Part shown: one piece after another, positions 32,251-44,941 of the stretch
Numbering within the stretch: position 1 is the first letter of the stretch
Layout of the letters: every line of letters starts with the position of its first letter
Assembly (NCBI GenBank): GCA_030247855.1
Contig: JAPDRN010000013.1
Location: forward strand, 310,001-374,000
Direction of reading: 5' to 3'
Origin: Knufia peltigerae
Taxonomy: Eukaryota; Ascomycota; Eurotiomycetes; Chaetothyriales; Trichomeriaceae
Length of the DNA stretch: 64,000 nt
Translations under genes and position numbers: made by a program
Notes under the pieces: model-generated
What the model saw: only the letters and a program-made list of their open reading frames with translations
Database searches by the model: none
Told to the model about the DNA's origin: nothing

Positions 32251-33383
32251 TTAAACCTCCATAGGTCCGACCACCTCTTCACTGACCCCTCTTGCAGTGC
32301 TCTTGCTAGCACTCCTAGCACTCCTGACATCTTCGTCACTCAACACATAGTTATCGTGCTCATCGACGACAGGTCGCGCTGGCGGTGAGAATTGTTCCTC
32401 CTCATCTTTCGACTCAGGGCTGTACCCGTAAAGTGGCCTCTCGATGGAGGGCATTTCGAGATCTTGGTTATGACCGTCGTCCGTCTCAGCCACTTGTCGA
32501 TCTCCAAGCCAATATGTTGCTCGCTTATGAGCACCCAGATCTGGTGTTGCCCATCCTTCAGACTCAGTGTCCGTATGATACTTGGCCTTGACTGGTGTTC
32601 GAAGGCCGTCAATTGCAGACATGGCCAGGATATTAACGCCTCGAAGGTATAGATAACACACGCGCTTTCTCTGTTTGTTGAAGAAGAAATAATTCATTGA
32701 CCACAAAGATCCTTCTTCGTCGTCCTCGAATGGATCAAAGTCCTCTGGTGCATATCGATAGATGGTGCAGTCGCGCAAACTCATACTTTGATCGATCAAT
32801 CTCCACATTGCGGGTCCCCATTGCGTTTGGGTCGAAGGTGTAACGGTGGTTTCGGGAGGCATGCCTGGTATACGGAGCGAGGTAGTTTGTGGACGTGGAC
32901 GAAGATTATAGAGAGCTGTGTCCAGAGTGTTCATTACATGCCGTAAGCTCCTCTCTCTTTTGAAATCTGTTGGTTTCAGCGTGGCCGAGAAGTCGTAATC
33001 CGGATGGCTGGCATTTAAGGTGGCTATCAGATAAGCGTATGTTCTCCTCGAACTGATCATGCCGAGGTTTCCAAATGGGCTGCTGCGGCTCAGGTTGAGG
33101 CTAGAGGCCATGAGATGCGCTTGAGGCGGTGATAGTGAATGGGAGAATTGTAGATTCGACTTGTACTGCGCTTCAAGATCATGTTCAATATTTTTATAGA
33201 GCTTTTTGTCTCCTCCCGCCGCCTTCGTGGTGTACAGGTCGCAACCACCTATCACCTGCAGATCAGGCGTGGTGAAATTTAGGGCCGAGGTGACGATATC
33301 GAGGTCTCGACTAGGTACGAACTAAACAACTGTCAGTCGCTGAACATTTCCAACACCGGATCCTTTGTAATGCGCACCTTCAT
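32251..33383 (-). CDS. maf1: Maf1, repressor of RNA polymerase III
   Basis: Global negative regulator of Pol III transcription, controlled by nutrient signalling and nuclear localisation. The first exon contributes only ATGAAG (33383-33378). After the intron the protein reads FVPSRDLDIVTSALNF...VIGGCDLYTTKAAGGDKKLYKNIEHDLEAQY. Further on it has YAYLIATLNASHPDYDFS and the Maf1 box region EGSLWSMNYFFFNKQRKRVCYLYLRG. The length is 358 residues. The C-terminal quarter is acidic and Ser-rich with likely phosphosites, a common fungal extension. The call is secure; the two-codon first exon is inferred from GT-AG sites and the conserved MKF start. Confidence 0.96.
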
Positions 33384-34643
33384 CTTGATCTCGTTGCCCG
33401 CAGGTCAGCTCAATCGCATTCAAGAGCAGGTGCCTTCGGAGCCCAGAACAGTCTCAATTATCGCGCTGATCAGTCGTGGCAGGTTTCTGATGATGGAGTC
33501 TCGCGCCGTCGGCGTGGTCGATGTCTTAAGGCGTACTGAGTTGTTTGGCCTGAATCAGCAATTCAATCGCTGACAGAGAGATATCAAGGCTGGCTGCAGA
33601 GACAGCTCTTGGGCGACGTGAAAAGCCAGACGGTAGACGTCTAGCAGGTCAATGATGATTGATAGAAAGCCATATCAGAGTGTGGTGATTGATGCGATGA
33701 GGACGTAGTTGGGAACGTGTTTGCGGAGGCGGGTTGAGGTTGAACTTGACTGCGACCATTGCCGCGGGAAATCACGTGACTGAATACGCATTGACCACCA
33801 ATAAGCGAAGCAAGCGTCGTCCACATGTTCGAAGCGAGCGACGACAATGGACTTGGGCTCAGAACATCATCCTGACCATGTCCAGTTCGGATGAATGTGA
33901 CAGCAGCTTGGACATGCAGAGTGATGGTTTTGTCCAAGGGAAAAGGGCCCGAGCGGAACCCACCAGAAATTGACTCCCAGCCGACATCTCGCCCCGTGTC
34001 CTTGTTAGACCACCTCGATGTTGCAAGGTCACAGATGGGCGGGCAAATCCATCATATTGCAATTGCGTGAAGTCCAGTAAATGAAATAACTTGACTCAGT
34101 GGTTTGCCCTTCCAATTTAGGAGGCCGCTGCAGGAGGATAATATCCCGAACAACACCAGCCGTCGATATTGAGCACAATTTGGAACATGATGCGCAGGAC
34201 GGCTCGACGAAACAACTGACGCCGCTGGCTCAGTTAGCATTTCCGAAAATTGTGACGGCTTAACATGCTTGTTTATATCATGACTTTCATACACTGTACA
34301 TGACGTTCCTGCAGCATAGCGCTTGCAGGGAAGGAGTCCTTGTTTGCAAAGACCATGTATCATAAGGGTATCATTGAATTCACCATACCACGCCAGAACC
34401 CCCAACCCATAATTCTCGATGGAGTCGTTGTAGCAAGTCATATCAGACCGCCATTTCTGAGGGCCGTTTCTGTAACCTGCAAAACAGTAAACCCGTCAAC
34501 CATTGCATCACCTCATGATCTTGCATAATTAGAAAAGTCTTGCTCGAGCTCGTAATGTCCGAACATCCCGTCCTCGGTCGAAGCTATATTGTAGCAACCA
34601 TAGCGTCCTGGCGAAATTCGCCCAAGACTTCCATAGTCATGTT
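33384..34643. other. Intergenic between AP-1 sigma and Maf1 genes
   Basis: 1.26 kb holding the Maf1 promoter and the 3' end of the AP-1 sigma gene. ORFs on both strands are short and featureless. Nothing else was recognised. Confidence 0.5.
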
Positions 34644-35502
34644 CTACATGAGTTTGGTGACCTCTTCTTCAACCTGAATTTATGGAGCGCCGCAGTCAGT
34701 CACAGTGTACGCAAAGGCATCGGGTGGAGGCGTACGGCAACAAAATCTTGAATCGACGGCTTGAAAACTTGGCGTGACGCTCATAGGAATGGATGTTCGC
34801 ACGAACAGAGCGCTCAAAGCTGGGAGACGGAAGCGAGTCAACTTACCTCCATATCTTCGAGTTGGTCTTCCTGGCTTATGCATCTTAAAACATTTTTCTT
34901 GCTGCTTTCTTGCAATTCGCCAGCAAGGAGGAGCTCATCAAGTATAAAGTATGCCTTTTGGAAGTTGAAAATAATGTCCAACTCGCAGACGTTGCCATAG
35001 TATTTGTCCATTTGCTCAACGTATCGATGGACGATCTCTAGGGTGATCAGTTCATTGTCGGTGGAAGCACAACCGGCAATGAAGAACAGGGAAGCGTAGC
35101 GACGATAGACAACTTTCGTGTCTGGTAGAAGTCAAGCAGTGTCAGCCTAATGCTTGCAAAAATGGAAGAGCAACGTGGATGGGAATAACACTGGCAGTGT
35201 CAAAACATGAACGTCCGCACCCTTGTACTCAAGAAAATTGCACATTCGTGTGCGGCGGGAGAGAACGAGTTGAGAAACATCTTTGATAATTTTGGCCTTT
35301 TCTTTGGGAGAAAGGGTTGTGAACCATTTTGCAAGTCTCTATTTGTACAGGTCTGAGGTCAGTCAAAATTCGAGGGTGGGCGACCTGAGAGAAAGGATAG
35401 TCGTACCACTTTGCCCTGTCGAGACAGCAAGATGAGATAGCTGGACGATGTTAGTCTCTCAACAGTAGCAAATAGCAGAGTCCCCCCTTACTTGATAGCC
35501 AT
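34644..35502 (-). CDS. aps1: AP-1 clathrin adaptor complex sigma subunit
   Basis: Small subunit of the trans-Golgi/endosomal adaptor AP-1. It is split into at least five small exons: MAINYLILLSRQGKV; RLAKWFTTLSPKEKAKIIKD...CNFLEYK; DTKVVYRRYASLFFIAGCASTDNELITLEIVHRYVEQMDKYYGNVCELDIIFNF...; and a last exon VEEEVTKLM. The first exon is only 11 nt (35502-35492). The sequence is nearly identical to the family consensus. The VEEEVTKLM end, with Asp/Glu and Lys positions typical of sigma-1, supports AP-1 over AP-2 or AP-3. Length is about 155 residues, as expected. Confidence 0.95.
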
Positions 35503-36265
35503 CTTGCTTCCCAGGCCACGAATGCAACGGAACGGAAGACAGGTGGAATCAGGAAAAGTGTTAAGGCCATAGAAAAGCGGGAGCGGATCACAGGATGAAA
35601 TCGCAGCCAAGCCAAGAGACGCGGTTAGTTTACGGCCAGATCGATGTCACGTTTATTCGACACTAGCCACAGCCAAAGCCACAGCCCTATGCGCTATTGA
35701 TTGACGCCACAATAGCTCCTCTACACAGTTCTCGTTACTGGCTTCATGTATCCATTCATCATGCGAAAACCCCAATGGCGCCTGTTGTAATGTATTTCTT
35801 CTGGCGTGTTCCACCCGTTGACTATTGTCACATCGCATCGTCAAAAATCCAGAGACGTGGATATGTGTCATGATCTGAGAGTTTGGAATGGTTGACTCAT
35901 GCTTCGTGATTCGCTTATATCTATTCTCAGCGTGAGAGATACCACTACTAGCAAGATGCGCGACAACTTGTACAACATTGGGAGTCGAAACAGTACTCGA
36001 CTTGGAAGCTCTGCTGACTCTCAGTCTCTTGACGGTAGTTCCGCCAATGGGGCATCTCGTCTACTTTGCTTAAGGTCCTCGATCTGCCAAAAGCCCGCGC
36101 GGCAAGCATGGGCACCCAACCAAGTACGGGACATTTGCAATTGTATCTATATTGTACTTAAAGTGGGAGGTGCCTAATGGTTCTCTGCTTTCCCTTTCTC
36201 CCTTCCTCTCACTTGCTCGTGTGGAAGCTATCTATAGAGCGCTGGTATTTCCTCCCAACTGAAGC
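35503..36265. promoter_or_regulatory. Bidirectional promoter of AP-1 sigma and CobW-type genes
   Basis: 763 bp between divergent starts. No gene is supported in it. A zinc-responsive element might be expected upstream of a COG0523 gene, but none could be assigned with confidence. Confidence 0.45.
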
Positions 36266-38510
36266 ATGGCAGTAAAGACCCGCAAGATGTACAGGAATGC
36301 AGACATGGCCACAACATCAGACCGAGTTTCTCGCAATCCCATTCCTGTGACACTTTTGTCTGGCTTCCTAGGCAGCGGGAAGACAACACTCCTAAAGCAT
36401 GTCCTGACATCCGATCAACACGCCGTACGCATCGCTGTTATCGTCAATGACATGGCTGCCCTCAACATCGATGCATCCTTGATCAAACGTCACGTCGTAT
36501 CACAGACGCAGGAACGCTTAATCCAGATGGAGAATGGCTGTATCTGCTGCACACTACGCGGTGATCTCCTTGAAGAGCTCGCAAGGCTCGCACGCAATGG
36601 GATGTGCGAATACATACTGATTGAGAGTACCGGGATCAGCGAACCTATGCAGGTTGCGGAGACATTTACCGAGGAATTTGCTCAGGCCATGATTGATGCC
36701 GCCAACGAGGGCTTGATGCTGGACCAGCAGGAAGACGAGAGACTCTTGAAGGAAATGTATGTTCCTGACTCGACCCTGAGTCCCGAGGCCTTCCGCCTCG
36801 GCGAAGAGTCACCTAACACAGACTGACGGGATGAATTTAGAGCACAACTTGGAGGTCTGCAAAGTATCGTCAAACTGGACACCCTGATCACTGTAGTTGA
36901 CGCTTTCAACTTCTTCGACAACTTCTCTACGACCGACTTCATCACGGACCGGTGGGGGAAGGACGGCGTTGACCCTGAGGATGAACGCACCGTAACTGAT
37001 TTGATGGTGGACCAAATGTAAGCGACCTATTCTATGCAACAGATTCTTACCTGTGAGAGAAGGCACTGGTAACATCAGCCCGCTCCCTACAGAGAATTCT
37101 CCAATACCATCATCATCAACAAAGCCAACAGCGTCAACGAGGCAGCAAGGTCTCGCATCCGAAGCATAATTCAACAGCTCAACCCTGCAGCCAAAGTTTT
37201 AGAAGCCAACTATGCGAAAGTCAATGTGCAAGATATTATCGGCACCAAGAAGTTCTCTTTTGAGAAGGCTGCCACTAGCATGGGCTGGCTCCAGAGCCTG
37301 CACGACCTCGCCAAACGAGAGGTTAATGGCCAGATCAAGATCGGTCCGAAGCCAGAGACAGAAGAGTGAGCAAAGTAAAGAACTGTCGTAAACAATTTGG
37401 TGTTCTAATAATAGCCTGGCAGATACGGCATATCGAGCTTTATATACCGAGCCCGGCGGCCGTTCAGTCCAAGGCGCCTGTACAAATTGATCCACGATAA
37501 GTTTGTCATCATGGAGGGGCAGATACAAGATCAAGAAGAGGACGATGCCAAAGATGGTATGGGCGTAGAAGGCGATGACAGCGAGGATTCTCCCGGGAGC
37601 GGTGGTGGCAATGATGCGTCCACCAACAGCGAGGCTGAGGACGAAGACATGCTCTCCGATGTCAGTGACCAGGTGGAGGAAGAGGATGATTTCTCCCAGT
37701 CCATTGAACCGGAGGTAAGTGCTTTAACTTTCCGATTCTCAGCTATCAACCAGCGGTTCTTGGTCGTGCTTGTGCAATACAAAACCAGGAGACTGGACTT
37801 CTTCGAGAGTTCGGAACAAAGTCAGTGCATTCCCGACTAACCTATTGGTCAATCCTTGCAGGTGGTCGCCCAGAACAAGAAGACAAATCCTATCTTCTCC
37901 GGTCTCCTGCGTTCGAAAGGTTTCTTCTGGCTTGCCACTCGCCCAAGTTTACATGGTGAATGGAGTCAGGCTGGTACCATGCTGACCTTGCAAGGTGGAG
38001 GCCCGTGGTTTTGTATGATTGACGAAGGTACAGCTCCTTGCGCTCCCAAGATACGGTGTATCCAAATTGACGTTCACTCAAGCTGAATGGCCTCTCGATG
38101 CGGACACACGCGCTAGCATCGAAGCTGACTTCGAGGAACCATGGGGCGACCGAAGGCAAGAAATTGTCTTCATCGGCGAGAAACTCGATCATAACGGTCT
38201 CAAGAGCGAGTTCGATCGCTGCCTGCTAACGGATCGTGAGATGAAAAAATGGGAGAAGATCATGAGATCGTCCAAGGATATGGAAACAGCAAACGAGAGA
38301 CTGGCGCAGTTGTTTGACGGTGAGTAGAGTTGTTGATCCGATCCGTTAGCACAGATACTCTGGTGTTACTTTTGCGAACATTCTTCTGATACAAGCATCA
38401 CCTCAATAGATGGATTCGAAGATTGGCCTGAGTATGTACATGCTGAGGACGAGCAAGAAGGGCATGTACATCAGCATCCTCATCAATCCGGTCGGCAGCA
38501 CCAGCATTGA
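36266..38510 (+). CDS. CobW/COG0523 metallochaperone GTPase with His-rich tail
   Basis: G3E GTPase that delivers metal, probably zinc, to client proteins. The Walker A is LLSGFLGSGKTTLLKH, the metal-binding CxCC is in ENGCICCTLRGDLLEE, the G3 region in ESTGISEP, and the guanine-specificity NKAN in IIINKANS. After an acidic insert (EDSPGSGGGND...DMLSDVSDQVEEEDD) comes the CobW C-terminal domain (FFWLATRPSLHGEWSQAG, EIVFIGEKLD). The last residues, GHVHQHPHQSGRQHQH, form a His-rich tail likely to bind zinc. At least six introns with GT-AG borders keep the frame. It is closer to the YjiA/ZigA-type branch with a large C domain than to compact ZNG1. Confidence 0.9.
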
Positions 38511-39233
38511 TTTCGATGGGGAAGGAAGTCTGGCCGTGACATCGCCGTGATATGTCGCAGGGTTTGTAGATCATCTTGCTTTGCTTGAATCAACCCCAGC
38601 CCCAAGTCAATAGTGGTTACGAAATTGAGTGATAATGACTGCCGCGTTATCCTTCGTACAAGCTGTAATTGGATCGGTAGACTCGGTACCTTCGGCATAT
38701 CTGAATGTGAACCTCGACTTGGACATCCGAGTCTTCCCTGCAAGATCTGTTTCTGCGGATTGTATTGCGCAGCATGTCTTTGGTTCTCCGATGGCTCTGG
38801 ACTATTCGTATACGCGTTATCGAAGGCGAAGGATCGAGCAGAGAAGATCCCTTGCTTCCTTCTCAGAGACTGTCATCTCTTTCCGCTGCGTTTGCGGAGT
38901 TTGGAGGGCTCCGGTCCATTTTTTGTACAGCGAGGATGTCCATAGCCATGGTTTGGAGATTTTAATGCAGTTCCGATGCAAATGTTAATGCTGCTTCGAT
39001 GAATGCCTCATAACACTATCATCTTCCCCCTTGGTGGATACTAGCCAGTATTTACGGAGTAATAATCTTCCATTCCGGCCCCGCGGGGAACTTCTTGACA
39101 AACTCGAACAACGTCAAATGAACAATTCCTACAGCATGGTCCGCTTCGCTCTCGGTCTCACTTGAATCCTCGCGACGATCTATCGAGCGACGCTGCATCC
39201 CCCGATACGGAGATTGTGGCACTTGCTGCCAAT
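38511..39233. other. Intergenic, upstream of Zn2Cys6 gene
   Basis: 723 bp with no supported gene. ORFs at 38613-38988 overlap in three frames and lack any family feature. A TACGGAGT octamer lies at 39053-39060. The regulator's promoter is expected on the right side. Confidence 0.45.
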
Positions 39234-41462
39234 ATGCCGAGACTGAAGCCGTCGGCCCGTGAGCGCGCAAGGCTGGTTTGCATGCATTGCCATTCTAGAA
39301 AGGTAGATATGCCTTTGAATTTTAACAGGGGCGACGGCGATATTGACGACGTAACAGGTCAAATGCGACTTGATGACCTCGTCAGACGGTGTTTGTCACC
39401 AGTGTCGTGTATATGGAGTCTTGTGCGAGTATGAAACAGCTACCTCTTGTCACATGCGAGAGTCACATTCCGACCTGGAAAACTAACTTATGGCCAGACC
39501 CCGACCTCGTCAAGCACCACGAGCCGCAGCTAGACGGAATCCTGAACATCTTGCAAACCACCAACGTCTACCCACGCCGTCTCATGTATCACCCATATCG
39601 TTAGCTGGCGTCTCCGATACCCGTCAACCCACCGACTCTCAGCCATCGAGACGTAATGGTGACCCTGTCACAAGTCCGGAGCACCCGTCTCAAACGGGAC
39701 CTTCCGCACGAAGCGAAGTGGTAATTGGCGATTCATCTTTCTTGACCGGCTTATGGTCCTCAGCCGACGAGTTATCTGGCGCCAGTTTCTCTGACCAGGT
39801 TGGTCAAAGAGTGCTCGAAGTGAGTGGCGCGAACAAGCTTCCGTCCAGTTTCATGCTCGAGGCGTCGATTGAGTACTATGAGAATCGCGCCTCCCTTTAT
39901 TTGCCAGTCCTTGACCCAGGCGACCTATCCGGGGCAGAGCAGTCGTCGTTACTGCTGAAGTATGGAATCTGTCTCGTTGGAGCTGTCATAAGACAACCCC
40001 GCGAACCACTTGAGCTGTCCGACGCCGACCAGTACTACACCAGAGTCAAAGGCCTCCTCTTCGCCAATCACGAACAAAACTTCCTCACTGTTCTTAAAGT
40101 CCTGTGCCTCATGCTGATCTGGAATATCAAAGGCCCCACTGGTCTCACGCTGGATGGCACCTGGCATTGGTTGTCCGTTGCTGCAAACCTCATGTTCCAG
40201 ATGGGTTTGCATAAGGATTCCACTTACGCCCAGAAACCACAATCCGGTATTGCACGTCGTATAGCGTGGACTATCTTCGTAAGCATCGCCCATCCCCCTG
40301 ACTTCTGGTCGAAGCGATGCGCAGTTTCATTAACGAGCGTAGATGGTGGACAAGATGATGGCCTGCGCCTTCGTTCGGCCCTGTCTCGTTAAACCACAAG
40401 ACTTCACAGTCAGCCCGTTGTCGTTGGCTGACTATCCTAACACCGATATGAAGTGTGTCATCAACATGTCTTTGGTAAAGCTTTCATTGATTCTTCACAA
40501 AACTCACGACTTGGCGAGTTTGACTCCCGAGGCTCTCCCACTCGAGGTACGCGTGTAAATCATCGATTGTCCCTCTCCTCAATCCCGTCCCTTCCTAAGA
40601 CCCCTTTTCTTCCGTCGCCTCGTCGACCAAACTTCACTCACAGTCCAACACGTCTTGGGGACCAAAATCTGCCGTATGTGAGCATTCGAGGCTGACGAAA
40701 GTCTGAAATTGCCAGAGTCAAAGCATTCTCGAATCCCTCCAGGATTTTATTCAGAGCCTGCCTTCCCAGATCCGTTTGTACTCGCCAGAGGGACGCAAAA
40801 AGTACCGCTGGGAAATTTTCGAAGTTCACATTCTGTATTTTGTGGCCATCATCAACTATTGCCATCAATACGAGAGGGTTTCACTGACTTCCACGGGCTC
40901 CTTTCACGCACTGGTAGCGTCGTCTTGTATTGCGCGGTTGTACGAGGAGATGAACTGCCGCGACGACGTCAACCATCTCTGGGCTTTCCACAATTGGTAC
41001 GTGATGGTTGCTTCGGCGCCGTTGCTGGGTTCCAGCTGTGAGACTGAAGAAGAACGTGACATCTCCCGGCAGGAGCTCGACATCCTGGAAATCACTTTGA
41101 GTATACTGCGGAAAAAGTGGCACGGCGCTGGTGTGGTCCAAAATACCATCATGCGGCTGCGGCGAAAGGACTCCGGAGATTGTGTCCCTCCGACTTCGCG
41201 TCATTCAGCCTCCGCGGTTCCAGTGCATATGGTCCATGACCTGTTCCCATTTCCCCAGTCACTTGCCCCACGGTTGAAGATGTTGGGACAGCAATACACC
41301 CACTCAGCATTCGTCCTGGATGAAGTGGAATATCAACACCATCTAGATGTCGACATTAGCTGGGTGTTTGATGAATTCGCCGACTCGAATAATCCCTCAA
41401 TTTTGGACACGAACGATATATTCAACCCTGAGCCCTCGATGAACTTGGAATTGTTATCGTAG
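39234..41462 (+). CDS. Zn2Cys6 transcription factor, candidate cluster regulator
   Basis: The zinc cluster is split by an intron at 39303-39357: exon 1 gives LVCMHCHSRK and exon 2 VKCDLMTSSDGVCHQCRVYGVLC, together six Cys with normal spacing. Then come a Ser/Pro linker and a full fungal_trans domain (FMLEASIEYYENRASLYLPVLDP, LLFANHEQNFLTVLKVLCLMLIWNIKG, GTWHWLSVAANLMFQMGLHKD, ARRIAWTIF). After further introns the helical C-terminus ends SMNLELLS. The ATG at 39234 is chosen because the longer frame upstream begins with TTG. It stands at the left edge of a run of catabolic genes and is the only regulator in that run. Confidence 0.85.
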
Positions 41463-43284
41463 CAGTTTCATTACGATGTTTGGCAGACCCGGACGCATAC
41501 TCCTGCTTCTTCATCTACCTGGAAACATAACCTATCACCAGGCTCAGACAATGTGCTGGCCACATCCAGGTATCAACCCGGACAGTTAACCGATGGATTT
41601 CGATCTCTGGTCGGAGGCTTGGAGGCTTGGAGGCTTGCAGGCTTGCAGAATGACGTTCAATGTCTTCTCGTTAGATGACGGCCTCATATCGCGAAACGCG
41701 ATGTCATACTGCAGCTCCATTCCCCACGGCGAGGTCACTTGAAGATGGTCCTTCAAAGTAGAACAAAATGTCAAGTCTAGGTTGACAGCGGCCTCTCAAC
41801 AAACCGGCTACCGAGCCTTGCATTCCCTCTGCTGGCGTGATACGCACTTGCCGTTGCTCAGCCTTGGCCAACGCATCCTCACAGCAGGTCCTGCACTCAG
41901 TGATATCTTTTTGACTTGTGAGAATCCGTCAACCGTCCGAAGACTCACGGTCGGAGTCCTCATTGGTATCCGGCTGGTCCTGATCGGATGGATAATCTGG
42001 TTCTCGCCATTATCTGGGACCAGAGGCAAAAGGATATGGTTAAGGGAGAGCTCAACCATGGAATCCTGTTCTTTCCTGCAGAGCCGGCAGTATTCCAAAT
42101 ACGTGTTCGAAAAGAGCGTTGTTGGCGCTCCAAGGGCTGGCAGGTGGGAGGGCTTCGCATTGACTAGTCGAATGGTCTCCCTCTCGTTGCAAGGGACTTC
42201 ATGTCCCGCGAGCGAGTTGTCGGCGTGGCCAGCATGGCTCTTGGCTAGACATCGCAAAGGTCGATTGTTGACGGTTTACGGCATTCCAAACTCTGGAACG
42301 TCGCCCAGCAGAAGCATGGCTTTTGGTGGAGCTTGGAATTTAACAGGTTCGGATCCCCGGCGCCGACTTTTGCGACGGGGCGATTTATTCCCACGAATAA
42401 GTAAAATTTTGGCGAAAGTGTCGGGAGATGTCCTTGCTCTCCTGCTGAGGCGAGGTTGAGCTCCTTGGGGCGCCAGTCTCAGTCTCCTGGCCTTAGTTGG
42501 AGAGATTGTGCTCTTTCCATGAACGTCTACTGATGCTCCACGTGCTATTTTGAGGATCAGCTATTGTAGGATCGATAGTAGAGGTCACGAGACTTTTCTT
42601 TCTTCTTGGTTAGATTTCCACACTCTCTTTCTAGAACCGTGGTACTAGTAAACAGCAAACTGTTGTGCTGGAGGATTTGTTGTCCAACTTTCTCACCATG
42701 GCTTGGGAGATACCCAAGAAATGCGGTTTCAGCAATTGCAGATCCGGAGTTGAACCTCGCTTCACTTGACCTACCGAGACCGCATAAACGCATGATCTGC
42801 GTCTGTGGCTCGCCCTCCAGAATATTAAACTTGGCTGATACAGGATCTGTTCCCTCTCTCTTTCTCTCTAGCTAGGCTCACGGCACGTCGGCATATGCTG
42901 GCAAATTGTTCTTCTGCCTTGCCAAATCCGACAAGAATTCTGCCGCGTTCCAACGCAGCCTCGTGCCGCGATACCAGATTCATATGTATATGGTTGTATT
43001 AAGCGATATCATGGATGCATGACTCCATACCGAGAAAAACTAGGGGAATCGGGTCTCTCGATGGGTCGCCCATCTCTATTATCCCGACAATTCTATTAAA
43101 GATACGTACGAGCAACGAAGACTTTTGGTATCCATAGGGAATTCCAAAAGGGAAATATACAGCAACACTGGACAGACACATGGTGAGATTTTTGCAGATG
43201 TCTTTTTTATCATAACCCACCCTTGAAGTCTGAACGCACCCCATCGTCCGGGACATGTACAGTCCGTCCGCCGCTGCTTGCCAT
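41463..43284. other. Spacer with possible decayed gene
   Basis: 1.8 kb between the regulator and the ALDH 3' end. From about 41590 to 42460 the minus strand contains protein-like segments in different frames (for example TYLEYCRLCRKEQDSMVEL, EDALAKAEQRQVRITPAEG and VTSPWGMELQYDIAFRDMRPSSNEKT) that no splice model I tried connects. The plus strand is open for 225 codons but looks like a shadow. It could be a fragmented gene or an unrecognised multi-exon gene. Confidence 0.35.
41613..41648. repeat. 8-bp tandem repeat
   Basis: Three perfect GGAGGCTT units (41613-41636) are followed by one GCAGGCTT unit and a partial one. They lie at the edge of the possible decayed gene. Confidence 0.9.
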
Positions 43285-44941
43285 CTATTTGTACGTGGTA
43301 ATAGTCTTCACGTTGCAGTATGCCAGCACACCCAGGGTGCCAAACTCGGTGCCGATCCCGGACTGCTTTACACCACCGAACTGGGCTTCTGGCTTCGCCT
43401 CGGGAGGCCCATTGATCCACACCATGCCACTCTCGAGTTGGCTGGCCACCTGGCTCAGCACTCGAGGGTCGGAGCCGAACACGGTGGCCCCCAAACCGGC
43501 CTCAGACGCATTCGCCCGGCGGACGACCTCGTCCACCGTCTCGTATCGTTGAACCGGCACTATAGGTCCGAAGGGCTCCTCGGACACAATCTTACTGTTA
43601 TCGGGAGGGTTGTCGAGGATCGCAGGACGGATAATATAGCCTCCTGCACTCTCTGGAACCGCGTCGGAGCCGTAGGCGAACTTGTACGACTTTTCCTTGG
43701 AGTCTTCAAAAAACGTCTTGACCTTTTCATACTGCATCGTGTTCTGCACAGGGCCGATTAGAAGGCCTTCCTCCCGGGTTGGATCGACCGTGAAAGACTT
43801 GGTCGCTTGGACCAAGGCTTCCAGAAACGGCTGGTAAATCGAGGAGTGTGCATAGATCCGTTTGCATGCGATACAAACTTGACCCGAGTTGGCGAAAGCG
43901 CCCTATTTTTTGCCCATTAAATTTATGGAAGATTAGCCTTGATTCTTTTTTTCGACTTCCGGAAATAACGGGCAGAGGTCCAAACAAATTGAACAATAGC
44001 AAAAAGAATGGTTTCCATACCCTGGCGATCACAAAAGCCGCTTTCTCGATATCCGCGTCTGGCAGGACGATAGCAGGGTCATTCCCGCCCATTTCGAGGG
44101 TCACACGCTTCAGCGTCTTGGCCGCCGCAGCCATAACTTTCTTTCCTGCAGTCGTCGATCCAGTGAAACTGATTTTCTGAATGTCAGGATGCTCAACGAG
44201 AGCTGGACCCAGAGCCTCATCGCCGGCAAGACCTTGAACGAGTCCCGGTGGGAAGACCAGATTCGCAATCTCGACCATTTTTAGGGTTGTATAACTGTTA
44301 CATATAGTGGACGTCTGTTAGTCAGATAGATTACCTTGTCATATGCATTTGCATAATCACCATAAAGGGGAGAATTTGTAAATCACTCACGGGGTGAATG
44401 TACTTGGCTTCACAATGATCGCATTGCCCATCAAAAGTGCCGGCAAAACCTTGCCCAGGCTGAGCAATACGGGGAAATTCCAGGGACAGATGGCCGCACA
44501 CACACCGAGAGGGACACATCTGTGGATGATTTTCCGGTCGGCGAGATCATACTCGTCACCCTTGGGCTCCGGGAGATTGATGTGCCAGTCGGCGAACATT
44601 TGACAGTTTTGGACTTCCCTCTGGGCCGCCCCTCGAGGCTTGCCGGTTTCTCTGCACAATAGGGTAATGAGATCCTCTTCGTGAGCCTTGATGGCATCTT
44701 TGAACCGGGTCAAGTACTCGGTCCTTTCTTGCCAAGGGGTCAACTTCCAACCGGTGAACGCTCGATGAGCAGCAACAACCGCGTCGTCCACATCGCTGGC
44801 CGAGGCTATGGGCACTTCCCAGAGATGCTGCTTGGTCGTGGGATCAACGCCAAAAGTACTTTTGCTTGACTTTCGCGGCTGACCGTCCACTATATTTGCG
44901 AAAGTCGAGAAGGATATGGGTTTGTACCCGTTGGAAGGCAT
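43285..44941 (-). CDS. Aldehyde dehydrogenase (NAD(P)+)
   Basis: Oxidises an aldehyde to the carboxylate. Three exons encode a protein of the usual size of about 480 residues. Recognisable motifs are VPLGVCAAICPWNFPVLLSLGKVLPALLMGNAIIVKPS, FTGSTTAGKKV, the general base Glu in LEMGGNDPAIV, the nucleophile Cys in SGQVCIACKRIY, and SEEPFGPIVPV. The C-terminus is GGVKQSGIGTEFGTLGVLAYCNVKTI. No targeting peptide is seen, so it is probably cytosolic. It resembles the salicylaldehyde/gamma-aminobutyraldehyde/succinate-semialdehyde ALDH branches, but the substrate is not readable. It diverges from the Baeyer-Villiger monooxygenase across an 896-bp promoter. Confidence 0.93.

Noticed and set aside
38613..38988. 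Overlapping plus-strand ORFs between the CobW-type gene and the Zn2Cys6 gene
   Set aside because: Three overlapping frames without motifs or splice support; most likely random.
41782..42459. 225-codon plus-strand ORF with a hydrophobic segment
   Set aside because: No family resemblance. The minus strand of the same region looks slightly more protein-like, so neither was called as a gene.
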